DNA of 64,000 bases from Gymnorhina tibicen (taxonomy: Eukaryota > Chordata > Aves > Passeriformes > Artamidae): contig VXAZ01005702.1 of assembly GCA_013399875.1 (NCBI GenBank), positions 372,001 to 436,000 on the forward strand. Reading direction: 5' to 3'. The notes beneath the pieces were generated by a model, which was given only the letters and a program-made list of their open reading frames with translations, was not told where the DNA came from and searched no databases. Of the stretch, positions 1-12,500 are shown piece by piece. Position 1 is the stretch's first letter, and each line of letters begins with the position of its first letter. Both the position numbers and the translations under genes were made by a program.

Positions 1-3000
1 CTTGTTATCGGCTCTAAGACTGCAAAGCAGAAGTCAGCAGCAATGAACAGGAGGTATCAAAGCACCAGAGCCATTTGTTTAAGTGAAAGAAATAGGGGCA
101 CAATCCAACAATTTAAACAACCTGTGCTGTGATTGTACACAGACTAACAAAGTCCTTTTTTTAAAGAAACACATTAGTGATCAAGATGTGCATCAGCTAC
201 TGATGTGTTACCCATAAAAGCAACTATGAAATATTGTGGGAAAGGATTTCACCAGCTTTGTCACTTAGTAAATGATTTTGCTTTTCTTCTGTGATAAACA
301 TTTATTTCCCATGCAGGCTTTCTACACTTCAGTCATACTTCTCTGTGCCTTAGCAGAAGATTGGCCTGCCCACTGGTGTATTATCTTTCAGAAGTACATA
401 ATTATGTTGCTGAATGCTCTCACATGTTGACTTAAATGCTGTCTTGTATTACATATTTTAAAACATTCAGCAAGAATTAATTATAGTTGGAACTTTTGCA
501 CATGTAATTATTTTGATTAAAGATGTTGACTATTAAACTAAGACCATATTCATCTCCTGAATAAAAGTTCTAATTCCAATATAGTTAGAATTGCAGGAAG
601 TGTACACATGGCAAAAAATGATGGAGGCTTAGTGTAATGTATTAGCAAAAGAAATCATTTCTATTTTGGGGATACTCACCTTCAAGTAGTTTGGATTTCA
701 CAGGTTGGGAATTAAAAATTTTTGGGCTTTTGCAACCTTATGTGTCATGTACAAGGTTTGGTGGCTGTTCAAAATGAAGAAGATAAAGGGAGAATATTAT
801 CTGTAATTCAAAATTGGGCTGTTTTTTCCTAAAAACCCTGTGTTCTGAAATAATTTGTTTCCCTGAGTAAGATGTATGCACCAATATAGTTTGAAATTAT
901 ATGTATAAAATAGACATAGTTGTACTAAACATCTGGATTGTCTATTAAAGTAAAAGTGTTAGCACTAGTAACTACATAAAATTTATCAGGTTAATAAAGG
1001 AGTGGGGTCATTCAATATGGTCAGAACATAATTTTCCCATTCGTATTTTTTGTATTGTAATTGTTTAAGCATAAATTAGCAAGTAAAACTTGTTTAGTTA
1101 GTAGCTCTTTTTGAATCTTGTCATTCACTTTCAACTGCACTTCCACATTAAGAATTCAGTGGGCTCAGGGAATGCTGTGTTAACCAGTACACAACATGAG
1201 CAGTTAGATTTGTAAGGGAAAAAACTAAGAACAAGCAAATGAAAAGGGTAGAAAACATAAATAAATTTATTCTTATGAATGTGCATTTATAAAATATAGT
1301 AGGTTTTATTATGTGAAATTAACACACAGACAAAATCATTTTGATAATAAATGGTATGGACAGTTTACAGTTACCAACCAGACAAAACTGCTTTCTTGTC
1401 AAAGAAAAAACCAAATGGATAATAAGCACATGTTGAAATTACAACTTATGGACAACTAATACCACTTTTTGCCACTGTGTCTCTCATAGCATAATGGAGT
1501 ATGTAGATCATTCTGACCATACTGTTTAATATATGTTTCTTGGCTGTTTTTGCTGTTATAAATTAATATGGAAGATGTCTTTTTTGAGACTAGTTGCAGT
1601 AGCTGATGTTAGCAGAAGAAGAGGAACAATTTGAGGCAATAAGAAAAAATTGATCCAATTTGAAAATGTCTTCATCTCCAAACAAGAGAAACCTTGTTTC
1701 TGTCAGAGGGGGATAGATGTACTCCTACTATTGATTGTGATCACAAAAATAATGAGTTCATCTGCCTCCACTGCTTTGAGGATTATGGGAAATGATTGAA
1801 ATAAATCAGTAATACTGTTTGTGTTTCAAGAAGCTGAAAATAACACTATGTCACTGAAAGAAGTCTCTTATTTCAAAAGCGTACTCTATGTTGATTAAAA
1901 AATAATATTAACCCAATCTAAGCAGGATATTCTAAGTCCAGATGGTTGAAAATCGACATAACCCAGAGTAATTACAACATAATATTAATTTTTTTAATTC
2001 TTTGGGTTTAAGTCTTACTAATATCGTATTTTGATCACAGAAGATGAATAGGACAAAACTGCATAATTTCTTGGAAGTGTTAAAAATGAAAAACATGGCT
2101 GGCACTACTGAAACTCAGATATAATGGTTAGCACTGTAGACACCTTATACCACAGCAAGATAATGTCCCAGAGACAGTTTGCATGATTTACGTGTTACCA
2201 GCACCATTGTCTCATGTTAAATGTGCTAATTCATTTCTAGCTATAAACTTAACTGCCAGATTTTCCTATTTATTTTTGTTGTACTAGAGGCATCAGCTCT
2301 GTTCTTTTAACAGTCATTATCAAATGTATTAAAAACAAACAAAGAAAAGAATTGGCAATACTTTTTAAATTATTGTTTCTTCTATTGCCTTTATAGCTAA
2401 AAAATGTAAGCTTTCTTTGCTTTCCTGGTAACAGAATCTCAAGCCTTGCTTTCCACCTGTACTTTTAATTCTAATTCAATAACTATTTGCCAGTTAACTG
2501 TAATCAAATCTGGACAAGATAAGCATGATAATCATTGGCATACGGTTATTAGCCGTGCAAGTGACTGTGATAACTTTATCATCTTCTTGTTTGCTGTGAA
2601 TTAGTGTTTACACTGCCTTCAGCACATTGTCTGTGTTCCTCCAGTGGTGTACAATTCTTTTGACACAACCATCCAAACTTCATTAATATTCTGTCCTAAA
2701 CTATTTATTTACTAATGTTTCTGCAACAATTCTGTTAACTATTTCTTTCTACTATCCCTGTCTTCGGGCTTTGACTTTGTGACTGTTGATTGTGCTCAGA
2801 TCAGTGATCAAAGGACTGAACATCAATAGAATATTATGAAATGCTACTTAACTGGGTTAAGTTAAAATAGAATTTTAAAAAGCAGTCTGCATTTTCTTCT
2901 CCAGCCTTCTTACTCAAAATTAAAGATACTGCAACAACAAGCCAGGAAAAAATATGGCTGCATTGTGTTCAAATATGTCACATTCACACATGATGAACAC

Positions 3001-4588
3001 ATATTGAAAAGTATTTATTTTACAGTATCTGTAAGTCACTGGTCCTGTACATGTGCACATATACAATCATGCATCAGTTGTACTGCAGTTGTCCACACTC
3101 GGTAATGGCATTTATACAATACACATTGTTGGATGCACCTTTCAGCCTTGGAAATTTTAATTAATGTATATCCCTATTTTTGTAGTTATCTGGATACTGG
3201 AAAGAAATACTTTCCTAGCATTACCAGATATTGGCAATTTGTAACTGAATCAATTGTCACTGACCATCAGTATTTGATAGATAATGAGAGGTGAACTGTC
3301 TGCTAAGATGTATAGAGAAGATTTGACACTGACTTAAAAACATAGTATGATTTGCCAACAAGTTGTGATAAGATATTTAAGAGAAAAAGATTAAAAAATT
3401 CATAACTGACATCATTGTGTGCTGCAGTATTAACTTAAAGAGTTTGTTTGTCAGACTGGATAGCCTGAGAGATTTGTGGTGGATGCCAGAAAATTCCGTT
3501 ACCTTCTGCTTCTTTAGTATAGCTTGGTATAGGTGATTTGAACAGACTCCTGCAAGCTTGTAATGGTGAAAGGCAAATCCATTTGGTTTGGGGACCTTCA
3601 CAAATTTTTTTTCCCAAATTTCTCGATTTTCTGTATTGTCCAGAATAACAAAAACTCTACAGAAGTTTATGATTACTGTCTCTTCTAGTTTGTTTAACAT
3701 TATTAACTGCAAAACACTGCAATTTTATAGAACTGGATTGAACACTTCCAAGAATTAAAAACAAAATGCAACAAGTTAGAAATGCATTGCACCTCCATTT
3801 GTACTACAGTGAAGAAAAAATTGAGAAGATTTTATCTGAGTACCCATCAGAAATATATAAATAAGTAAAGAAACACAGAAACACCATCGCATCTGATAGA
3901 GCTGTTCAGTGGAATGCACAAGTTAGAAAATCCATCTTGCATAATTTAAAATACTGGACCCTTGAGCAAGATACTGTGAAGATTCATACCTTGTTTTCTA
4001 AAGGAAGGTAAGGTAAATAATAAAACATATCACTGAGAAAGAAATGAACCAAGACAGTTGGTGATACTTACTTACTCTAATGGATTTTAAGGAGCAGCAA
4101 TAGTGTGTAAGGTGACTCAGATATTCTTATTAAAAATCCAAAACACATATTCAAGATAATAAGCATTTTCATGTGTATATGTGTGGGTGTCTCTCTAGAT
4201 ATGTCTGTATGCAATTTCATCTGTACCTATGTACTGTACTCTTATACATATAGGTTATAAAATCCAGTGGAGAACCTTTACAGGGAATACACGGTCATAG
4301 TGGTGTTATCTATGCCCAAAGCTTTTCATTAGTTTCTTTTAAAAATTGCACTTTTCCTTCTTCATTGAAAAATTGAAGAGACCTTTGGCTCTTCAGGAAA
4401 AACATGCTCAAAATCGTAGCTGTTATTTTTTAATTTTCTTTTTAGATTTAGTTTTTTTTAAGTCACTTAATCCTTAGATTACTTTGCCTGAATATGTTGT
4501 CATTTTACGATACTTATCACACAGCAGCACACTCCAAATAATCAAGAAAGTGGAAAATAAGATGACCTATATCCTAGGAAATGTTGCC
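1..4588. other. AT-rich single-copy DNA, no gene seen
   Basis: Both strands are dense in stops and AT-rich, with scattered A and T runs. No splice-bounded open exon, tandem array or recognisable mobile element stands out. The longest open frame is 111 codons on the minus strand at 3377-3712. It has no homology that I recognise and no clear splice signals, so I do not call it a gene (see findings). Confidence 0.6.
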
Positions 4589-4609
4589 AAATAAATAAAT
4601 AAATAAATA
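4589..4609. repeat. (AAAT)n microsatellite
   Basis: About five uninterrupted AAAT units in AT-rich flanks. A second, purine-only A-rich stretch (A runs broken by G or GG) follows at about 4689-4720. Both are simple sequence, with no sign that they form the poly(A) tail of a retrocopy. Confidence 0.9.
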
Positions 4610-4720
4610 GAAAGGGATAAGACATCAACTGACAATATAATAGAGAAAAAAATTCAAGGATTGAATGAAATCTGTTAATACTGCATTTTAAAAAAAGAAA
4701 AAAAGGAAAAAAAAGGAAAA

Positions 4721-7700
4721 CTATAGATACTTGTCAAAGGAAAAAATCTCCAATATTTTTTTGCTATTTAATGAAGAAGAAGAAAATGAAGCGTTCCTCA
4801 AATTGAAATTGTCTGCTCATTTGTTCTTCCTTTTTTTCATCTTTTCTCAGTTTAATGAAGGAAAACACCTTAATTTTAACATAGTTGGATCCTATCCCTT
4901 GTGCTTCACTCTAATTACTTTCTGTGTAGAAGCCAGTCAGGAGACTTAAATGGTCTCACAGAAATACTTGTGAAGGCAGCCAGATGGTGACATCTGCTCC
5001 AAACTGATACTAGAATTTCAACACTGAAGTTGTTTTTAAACAATCGGTAAGAAAGTTATATATAGTTTTATATTTATATAATAAGAACATTTTTATTATG
5101 CAATCTAAAATCTGGATTTTGGATATCAAGGCTATATGACATTTCATGTATGAATTGTACAGAATTAAGTCAGCCCTAATAGTAATGATAAATATGTGGC
5201 TGGCAGATAGTTTTTAGTGAAAAATAATGCTTAATTTGCAGAGTTAAGACAGAGAATGGTATGGACAATCTCTGTTAACAGGAGGCTTCACTGACTTTTT
5301 AGCACGCTAACACTACTCAAGAATGAAAGTTTGAGTCCAGAAACATCTGCACTCAGATACCAAATCCAAACTGCAGGACAAGGAGTAGATTTTCAAAGGC
5401 AGTCTATTTCCTTGCGCAGTTTACTTTTATTTGTCAGATACCCCTTCTGCTTTTGAAATTCCATGCTCAAATAATTCTGGGTTGAGAAAAAAATTGTGTT
5501 ACTGAGGATCTGTGCATTTTAGTGATTTGCTGTTCTTATTTTTTGTCCTTTAAAGGATACTTTCTCAATGCTATTACATTTCATTCTCTGTGTAGTATCT
5601 GAGTACCTCAAAATCTTTGAGGTATTCATTCTCACAACACTGAAGTGAAAGGGGAAGGTCGAAAAAGCCAGATCATCTCTGAGGTTTGTACAAAAGACAG
5701 TGGAAAATACTGAGACTGAACCTTGATTCCCTTACATTCAAGTCACAGTTAAATGAAATTTCTTTCTATATTTTATGGAGATTTACTTTGATGATAAATT
5801 ACTCTCTGGTACAGCCCTTATGTTGTTTAAAAATAATTTTTTTCTTGTTTCTTTTTCCCATTGGCAGAAACAATGTAATTACTTAGAAATAGCCCTTCTA
5901 AAATCATGCATTGATGGATTATGTATAAGGTGTCCAGATGGTAATAGCTTTATATATATTGTTTCCAGCTCCTCTGAAAAATTTAGGAAGGATCCAGAAA
6001 AAAACTTTCTCATTTAAGTAAGGAACATTCACGACACTTGTTTCAGTTGTTATTATACAAAATACATAATGCATTATTAGTTGTTTTGAGGACAAAATTT
6101 TGAGGTCTAAACTGGATCATTTGTCATTGGCTGGGATATAGTTGATATACAAAGTCAAGCCATACATAAAAGTGAAACTGTGAACATTCTGTGCATTTAG
6201 CTGGCTAGGAAATGTTAACTTTTCCTGGGAGATAGGGGAGACTATGGTAAATTATTTGTCAAGAAAAAAAGTATGTGTGTGGGTTACAAAAGGCTATAGT
6301 ATTTTATTTGGATTTTTTATAACATATTTGGTAATTTGTTTGAGAAAATGCAATTGACGTTGAATTTTATCCCTTAAGTGAGAATTCTTAACTGAGAAAT
6401 AAATTCAAATTGGCATGAAAAAGTATGCTGTTCTGTGGATTGAAATCTCTCTGGAAGACCATAGCCGTAAACAATACCGTCTCTAGTTATTTGAATGCCT
6501 GGATTAGCGTGGCACTCCGTCATGAATCCCTAGCATGGGTCAGCCACACTTTAAAGAAGAGGAAACTACACACAGCTGAAAATTCGTGATATTATCATGG
6601 GCTGTACTCCACATTGTGAGTGCTCAAGAAAGCTGAAGGGAATAACGTTTGGGAACATACAGAATAGATTTCTTCCTTGCCTTAGCACAGGGTTACACAA
6701 TGCCGGAATGAAATAACAGGTAAAGGAAAGAAGCCAAAACCACACAGAAAGCCAGCTGTTTCCATTTCTTCAAGAAAGTTTCCAGAAATAGAAGTAAAGA
6801 TTTTGTTACGAAATGTAATGTAGTTTTACCGTGTAAAAGACTTTGCTATACAACAAGAGAGTATTGAGTTTGAAAGTCTCTGATATGAGAATCAATGTTT
6901 ACTTTAACTAAATTATGCCTAATCTGAGAGTTGACTTCCATGGAGTTTAGGAGGAATGGGCAGGGCAGGGTGGGGATCAAGGCTTTCTCAGTGCATGGTC
7001 CCAGAATATCCTTAAACTGAATTATTCCTATAATTTTGCTTTTTAAAAATTACTGATCTAACAGCTGTTTGTAAAAGATTAGAAGAAATTCTAGTTTCTA
7101 AATTACACTAAAAATGACCCTTGTCTTTCAAGCAGTGTGGACATCTGCTGCAGACCCTCTTAAAGATATAGAGTATATGGGAAGAAGAGTGGTGGTGTAA
7201 CAAAGTGATTCTTTTCATCCTGAATTTTGTGCACAGAAGAAAGCTTCTGCTTATTCCTTCTTACTGCAAAAGACTGATGTGAGTACAGTCTCCATCTGAT
7301 AACTCTTATATTCATAGGAAAAGGTATTGCAGTTTTCACCCGTTCCTCCCATTTCAATCATACACTGGTTCTTCCAGTAAATCAAAAAAAAAAAAAAAGC
7401 CTGCGGGATATAAGCTCAGGAGGGAAACTGGTTTTATCTTTATAAGAAAGCCTTGCTTCTGCTATATTTGCAGAAGTTTCCAGGTTGTTTGAATAGGAGA
7501 AAAAAAATAAGAGAATATGCTGTCTTATTTGAAAGATTTCAGTGCTACAGATGTCAAAAGAACGGCTTCTCTAATTTTGCCTTCATTCTGAAATTACTTA
7601 AGACACAAGCTGTGCAGTATATTAACTGTTGTCTCACCCACAGCCATTGCTTCTGTGCTGTGGAACTCCAAAGAAAAGATTGTGATCACCTGTAAACAAT

Positions 7701-9100
7701 AGATATAGCTTAGTGCTGAACTGAGAAGTCTTCATGAATATTGAAAGCATTCATTTAGTTTGTTTTCTATGGGTTTAATATGCAATTTTCAAAAATTTAA
7801 GAGCTGCCTTCTTAACCTGTCATGTGTTATATCTTGAAAAAGCTTTGCATGCACCTTTCTCAGAAAACGGAGAACATGAATGTTCTTCTGAACATGAATT
7901 AAACTTCTCTGGAAAAAAAAGGCAATGCTAAATCAATATTCATCAGAACAGGTTTTTGGGTGTATATCAGTCTTCTACGGCTGCTCACAGTGGAAGGACT
8001 AAATTGACAAAGAGGTGGGATAGTAAGGAAGGGACAAGCAGAGGATTTGTTCTTGCACAGGTTGAAAATGGGGTACTGGAACAATAGACGAGTAACGAAA
8101 GAAATGGTATGCAAGTGAATGAAGTCTCTGCAAAGAGCTCAATGGCTTTGGCACAACAGGCTGCAAGTACAAGGTCATGGTATTCCCAGTCTGACCAATT
8201 TATCCTCTGCCACCGGGCTCTACCCTCAAAGACAAGCAGGGGAAGGAGAGAATTAATGAAGAAACGAGAGAAAGACAGACAACAGTATGTTGGATCAGAG
8301 AAACACAGTATGAGCCAAAAAGAATGGCAATAATAGAGAGAGAAGATGTAGAAACAATAGCTATGATGTTACTACTTCAGCAGAGTAGGTATTTCAGCCT
8401 ATTTTTGAGTGATTTTAAAGATTTTTGTACTAAGAAAAAAAAACCAGTATTGGCATTGAATAACAAGCTAAATTACACATTTTCTCTCCCTGATCAGGAG
8501 AAAAGGTAGTGTTCCTCTTTTTAGCCTTTGGTCAGTTTCATTTGAAGAACACAACTGATATCAAATAATATGTGCAACCTATATATATTGCTTCTGATTA
8601 AGGAAAGTGACACAAGACTTCAGGAAGTGAAGAAAGCATCTATAAAAATTCCAAGAATTAAAGTATTTGTTGTTTTCTTTATATTTTTAATCCTCATTCC
8701 AGTTTCTAACATGCTGGATATAAGAAATCAATGTTAATGTCTATTTATGGAATTGATATATTCCATTAACACATATAACATAATAAATCTCCAAAAAGGT
8801 TCTCTGTTTGTTCTGATACATTATTTTCCTTTAATGTGTAGCCTTTCCAGTGAAGGACAGAAGAGATATAGTTCTTTAAAGAAGATGATGTTCATATTAC
8901 TCATGTAAACTAGCAATGCTAATGTTGCTGACAGGGCCCTTAAATCAGAGTATCATACTGCTCTTTTCAAGACCATATTTTCAAGCCGAAATAGTCATTG
9001 CCAAGATGAGTAATAATTACTACAGATACATGGGGAAAAAAATCACTGCTTGAAATAAAGAATATGAAAGAAACAGCATGTAAAGTGGGAATTTGTGTCT
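4721..9100. other. AT-rich single-copy DNA, no gene seen
   Basis: Open frames are short (up to about 80 codons) and none resembles a family I know. A 14-15 base A run lies near 7385. Nothing else recognisable. Confidence 0.55.
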
Positions 9101-9117
9101 TTTGATATCTTGGTGAC

Positions 9118-9560
9118 ATGCAGGATGTGGTAAAATTCTTCAGAGAAATGAATAAAATCATGGGGCCAGGGACCAAGGCCCAGCTAGGAGGGGATGTGAA
9201 GGGTGCTGTGAGGGTTTTCCAGACTGTGATTTCTGTGGCTACCAAAGCCATGCTGCAGTCAGTGGCCTGGCAGCTGTCCGCTAGAAGATGTGCAAAGAGG
9301 CAGTGCAGAGTCACGCAGGAATCCACTCTACCTGATGGAGAAATCTGTTTAATCTCCAAAGGACGACTACCCATGACAGAAGGATTTCTCACTAAAACCC
9401 TTTCTCCTGTCTCCCATGCCTCATCCTACCCACCATGAGGCTGGAGAGCATGAATATATGCACGCTGGTACTGAACCACGATCACACCAGGATCTATCCC
9501 ATGCTGAAACATCTCTGGACCCCGTAGCTCTCTAGAAGGGCTGTTTGCCAAAGCACTCTG
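9118..9560. other. Unassigned GC-richer block open on both strands
   Basis: The base composition rises sharply against its neighbours. Overlapping open frames run on both strands: plus 9118-9438 (106 codons) and minus 8967-9392 (141 codons). I recognise neither translation. The plus frame has a short stretch of protein-like composition near its start (for example KFFREMNKIMGPG), but there is no intron signal, domain or tail that would decide the case. It could be an old retrocopy, a decayed repeat or a conserved non-coding element. Low stop density in GC-richer DNA also produces such double-open regions by chance. Confidence 0.35.
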
Positions 9561-12500
9561 GCTGAATGCCAGTTATAAATTGCAGCCTTTCCTCTTGATG
9601 CCCCCAAAAGTTTTAGGGAAGGAGAAAGTGGAATAAAAGGAGAGGTTATTTTGAAGGCTTAATTTGGGGACAGGAGGAAAGAAACAGCATTAATTTCCAG
9701 AATACAGAGACAGGATAAACCATTTGGGTAAGATCAATACCATATACACTTTGATATAAATTGACTGGGAAGCTCAGTTCTCAACATGGCAGATGAGTTT
9801 TAACCCTGAGCTGCAGTAGGAACACTGTTCGTAAAGCAAATTCCCAGTGTTAGACAGTCCCCATTCCTGAATAAAACTTCATTATTGACAGGTCCAGAGA
9901 ACCTGGTTATGTTCCATAGCTTTTGAAGAAGGTAGAAACTAACCTCTGGAAAAAAGATGCTAGACTCACACATGAAGCAATGGTCTCATCTGCAAAGAAG
10001 CAAACTATCAGCTGAGGTGGAAAATACATTAGGAAGGACCTGTGCAAATGTATGCGCATTTTCCAGACATTGTGAAATGCATTCCTGTTGCCTAATAAGT
10101 AGGATAGAGCTCTTTAAGTCAAGGGAAGCTTCAAAGTTTCCCAAACCTAATATTTCAGTGCCTGAAAAATTGAAGCCCATATAAGCGATGTCTGTCACAG
10201 TAAGATACTGGTGTGCAGCACTGCCATCCTTGCTGAGTTCTGTGATTTGCACTGTTGCATTCGTGTTTTGATTCCAAACTTCCGTGTTTGAGCGAGGCTG
10301 CATTGTAGCCTGATCCTGGCTGGCTCCTTGAGCCTTGGCATGAGCACAGTGCCTGGCTGCACGTGCATGTACTTCTGCTCACTGCAGTTTTTCACCTTCA
10401 TTTCCTGCTGCTAACACCAACAATTTTCAAAAAATAGGTGGTCCCAGGTGATCATAAGCAATCCTTTTAAAGGAGAGAGACTGTTTCTTTGCTTGGCATG
10501 AAAAAACCTGCAAAACCCTTGGCAAATCTCAATTAGGAGTTCCATCTTCTGATGCTTTTAGCTTCAAAGGGAACCTGTTTACAGCTTATCATCATAACAG
10601 GCCATGAAATTATGATAGCATGTTTACCTAGATAATTACCGTTTTGATTACCAGTTCCTTGTGTCGCAGACCCTTTCTGTCCTTGTCTTAGTGGGGTTGC
10701 AGAGTTTCCTTCTTGAAGGATCTGTGTTGCTGTGAACTCGGAACTGTTACAGCATAAGTAGATGCATTTACTGACCCTCATCAAGCTGCTGATCTCATCT
10801 GTTAGTTTTTAAAGTCAGAAATAATGCAGTTATGTTGGGTTACTCTTTCCAAGGAAAGTTAAAGAAATATGAAGAGGTTATTTATAAAATTACAGTAAAC
10901 TCAAGAGAAGGAGAAAAAGGCCACCTTGCAGTGAAATTCTAGTCAAGTAAACAGTTTTATGACTCAGAACTAAATTAAACCTTTCATTCAGTTGTGTAAG
11001 TTATGATGAACAGAGGAACAGAAAAAAAGGGCAATAGGTAAAAAATTCTTAGATGAAAAAATTAAAGTGCAATTAATGTGTTTATGTTGATACAGAGTAA
11101 ATTATTCTGCAAAGAGAGAAATAGCACATAAAAACATATATATAGGAAAGAATTAAAATACTAAAGCCTCACACAAGCCAGGGATAGTACTCTCAGACTG
11201 AAAATAAGGTAGATGTGTGCTAACAAAATTTGCTCATGGCAGAACCTGAAAACCATTGCAAACATAAAGGTAGAACTGGAATATTGCAATGAGGTGTAGA
11301 ACTTTGAGAAATGAAGTAATGAAAATGGGAAAAATGTAATAATTCAAAGTACAGTCATCCATTTAGGGACTAATGAGAAGAACATCTGTTATACCATAGC
11401 ACTTTACAGGGTCGAAATGAAAGAGAGAGGAAACTGCAATGCTTGGTAGTTAATTTTTGAATGTTTTCCAGTTATCCTTGTGATATGACATCGTAATGGT
11501 GAATATAGTTCTTAGGTATTTTGGAGAGGCATTTCTACAGAGAAAGGTGAGTTTTGAATCTGTTATACAAAGCACTGATCAGATCTCTGGAAGATTGTTT
11601 AAAATTCTGCCCACCTCCCTTCAAAAGATAACAGTTTCAGACTAGAATTGATGAAGAAACTGTCCACTAAAATAAGAAGAGAATGGAAAGCCCATCCGTT
11701 GGGACAGATTTAAAAGAACCTTGCTTGTTTTTCATAGAAAACCAAAAACAGAGAGTAGATTTGATTTATTTCTGTGCACTGAGGGAAAAGCACTAGAAAG
11801 AAAAGAGTTTTTGAAGTTTAAAGGGCAGTACTGACTTAAAAGCAGATGTATATAAACAGGCCATGAGTAAAGTTAGTCAGTGAATGTAGAGACCCCTCAG
11901 AAGATTGAAAGGGTGCAAATACACCGGAAATATCTGCAGAGAAAATGCAAGTGACTCACCAAGAAATTGAAAGGAGGTACTCACTGCAGTTCAGGTTAAG
12001 AATATATGATTTAATTGTCTGTGATTGCACAGGAGTGTAGACAGTGACCCAAGAAGTGTTTTATTCCTGTGTTTTTCATTACCTATGAGATATAAATTGG
12101 TGTGAAGACCCTTGAGCTTTTCTGTGCTAATTAACTGTGGTCCAATACAACACATCTTTCAGTAAACCAGCCCTGAATTTTAGGTAATTAAGTTCAGCAA
12201 GTCTTGCTGCAATGAGTACTGGCATCTGGGAATGTTTCCTTGTGACATTTCTCCTTTATTCTAAACTTTAACAGTACTTTTGAAAAAACATTTTTCTACA
12301 ATATATATGGGCATTTAAAGAAGAATATAAGCACATATTCCGACCTTTTTTTTGTGTATAATGTAGAAGTAATAGTATTATAATATCAGTGTAGGTGATA
12401 AATGCTAAAAATATTGTTCTAAAATGTTTCACTGTGTATCTAATGCAATTACTTTTGGTCTCATATTTATTATGAACTGCAAAAATGTCTGTTTGAGTGC

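Noticed and set aside
9986..10401. Overlapping minus-strand frames with many C, S and Q residues
   Set aside because: Several frames are open together, with no domain, start or splice context; likely chance in a slightly GC-richer patch.
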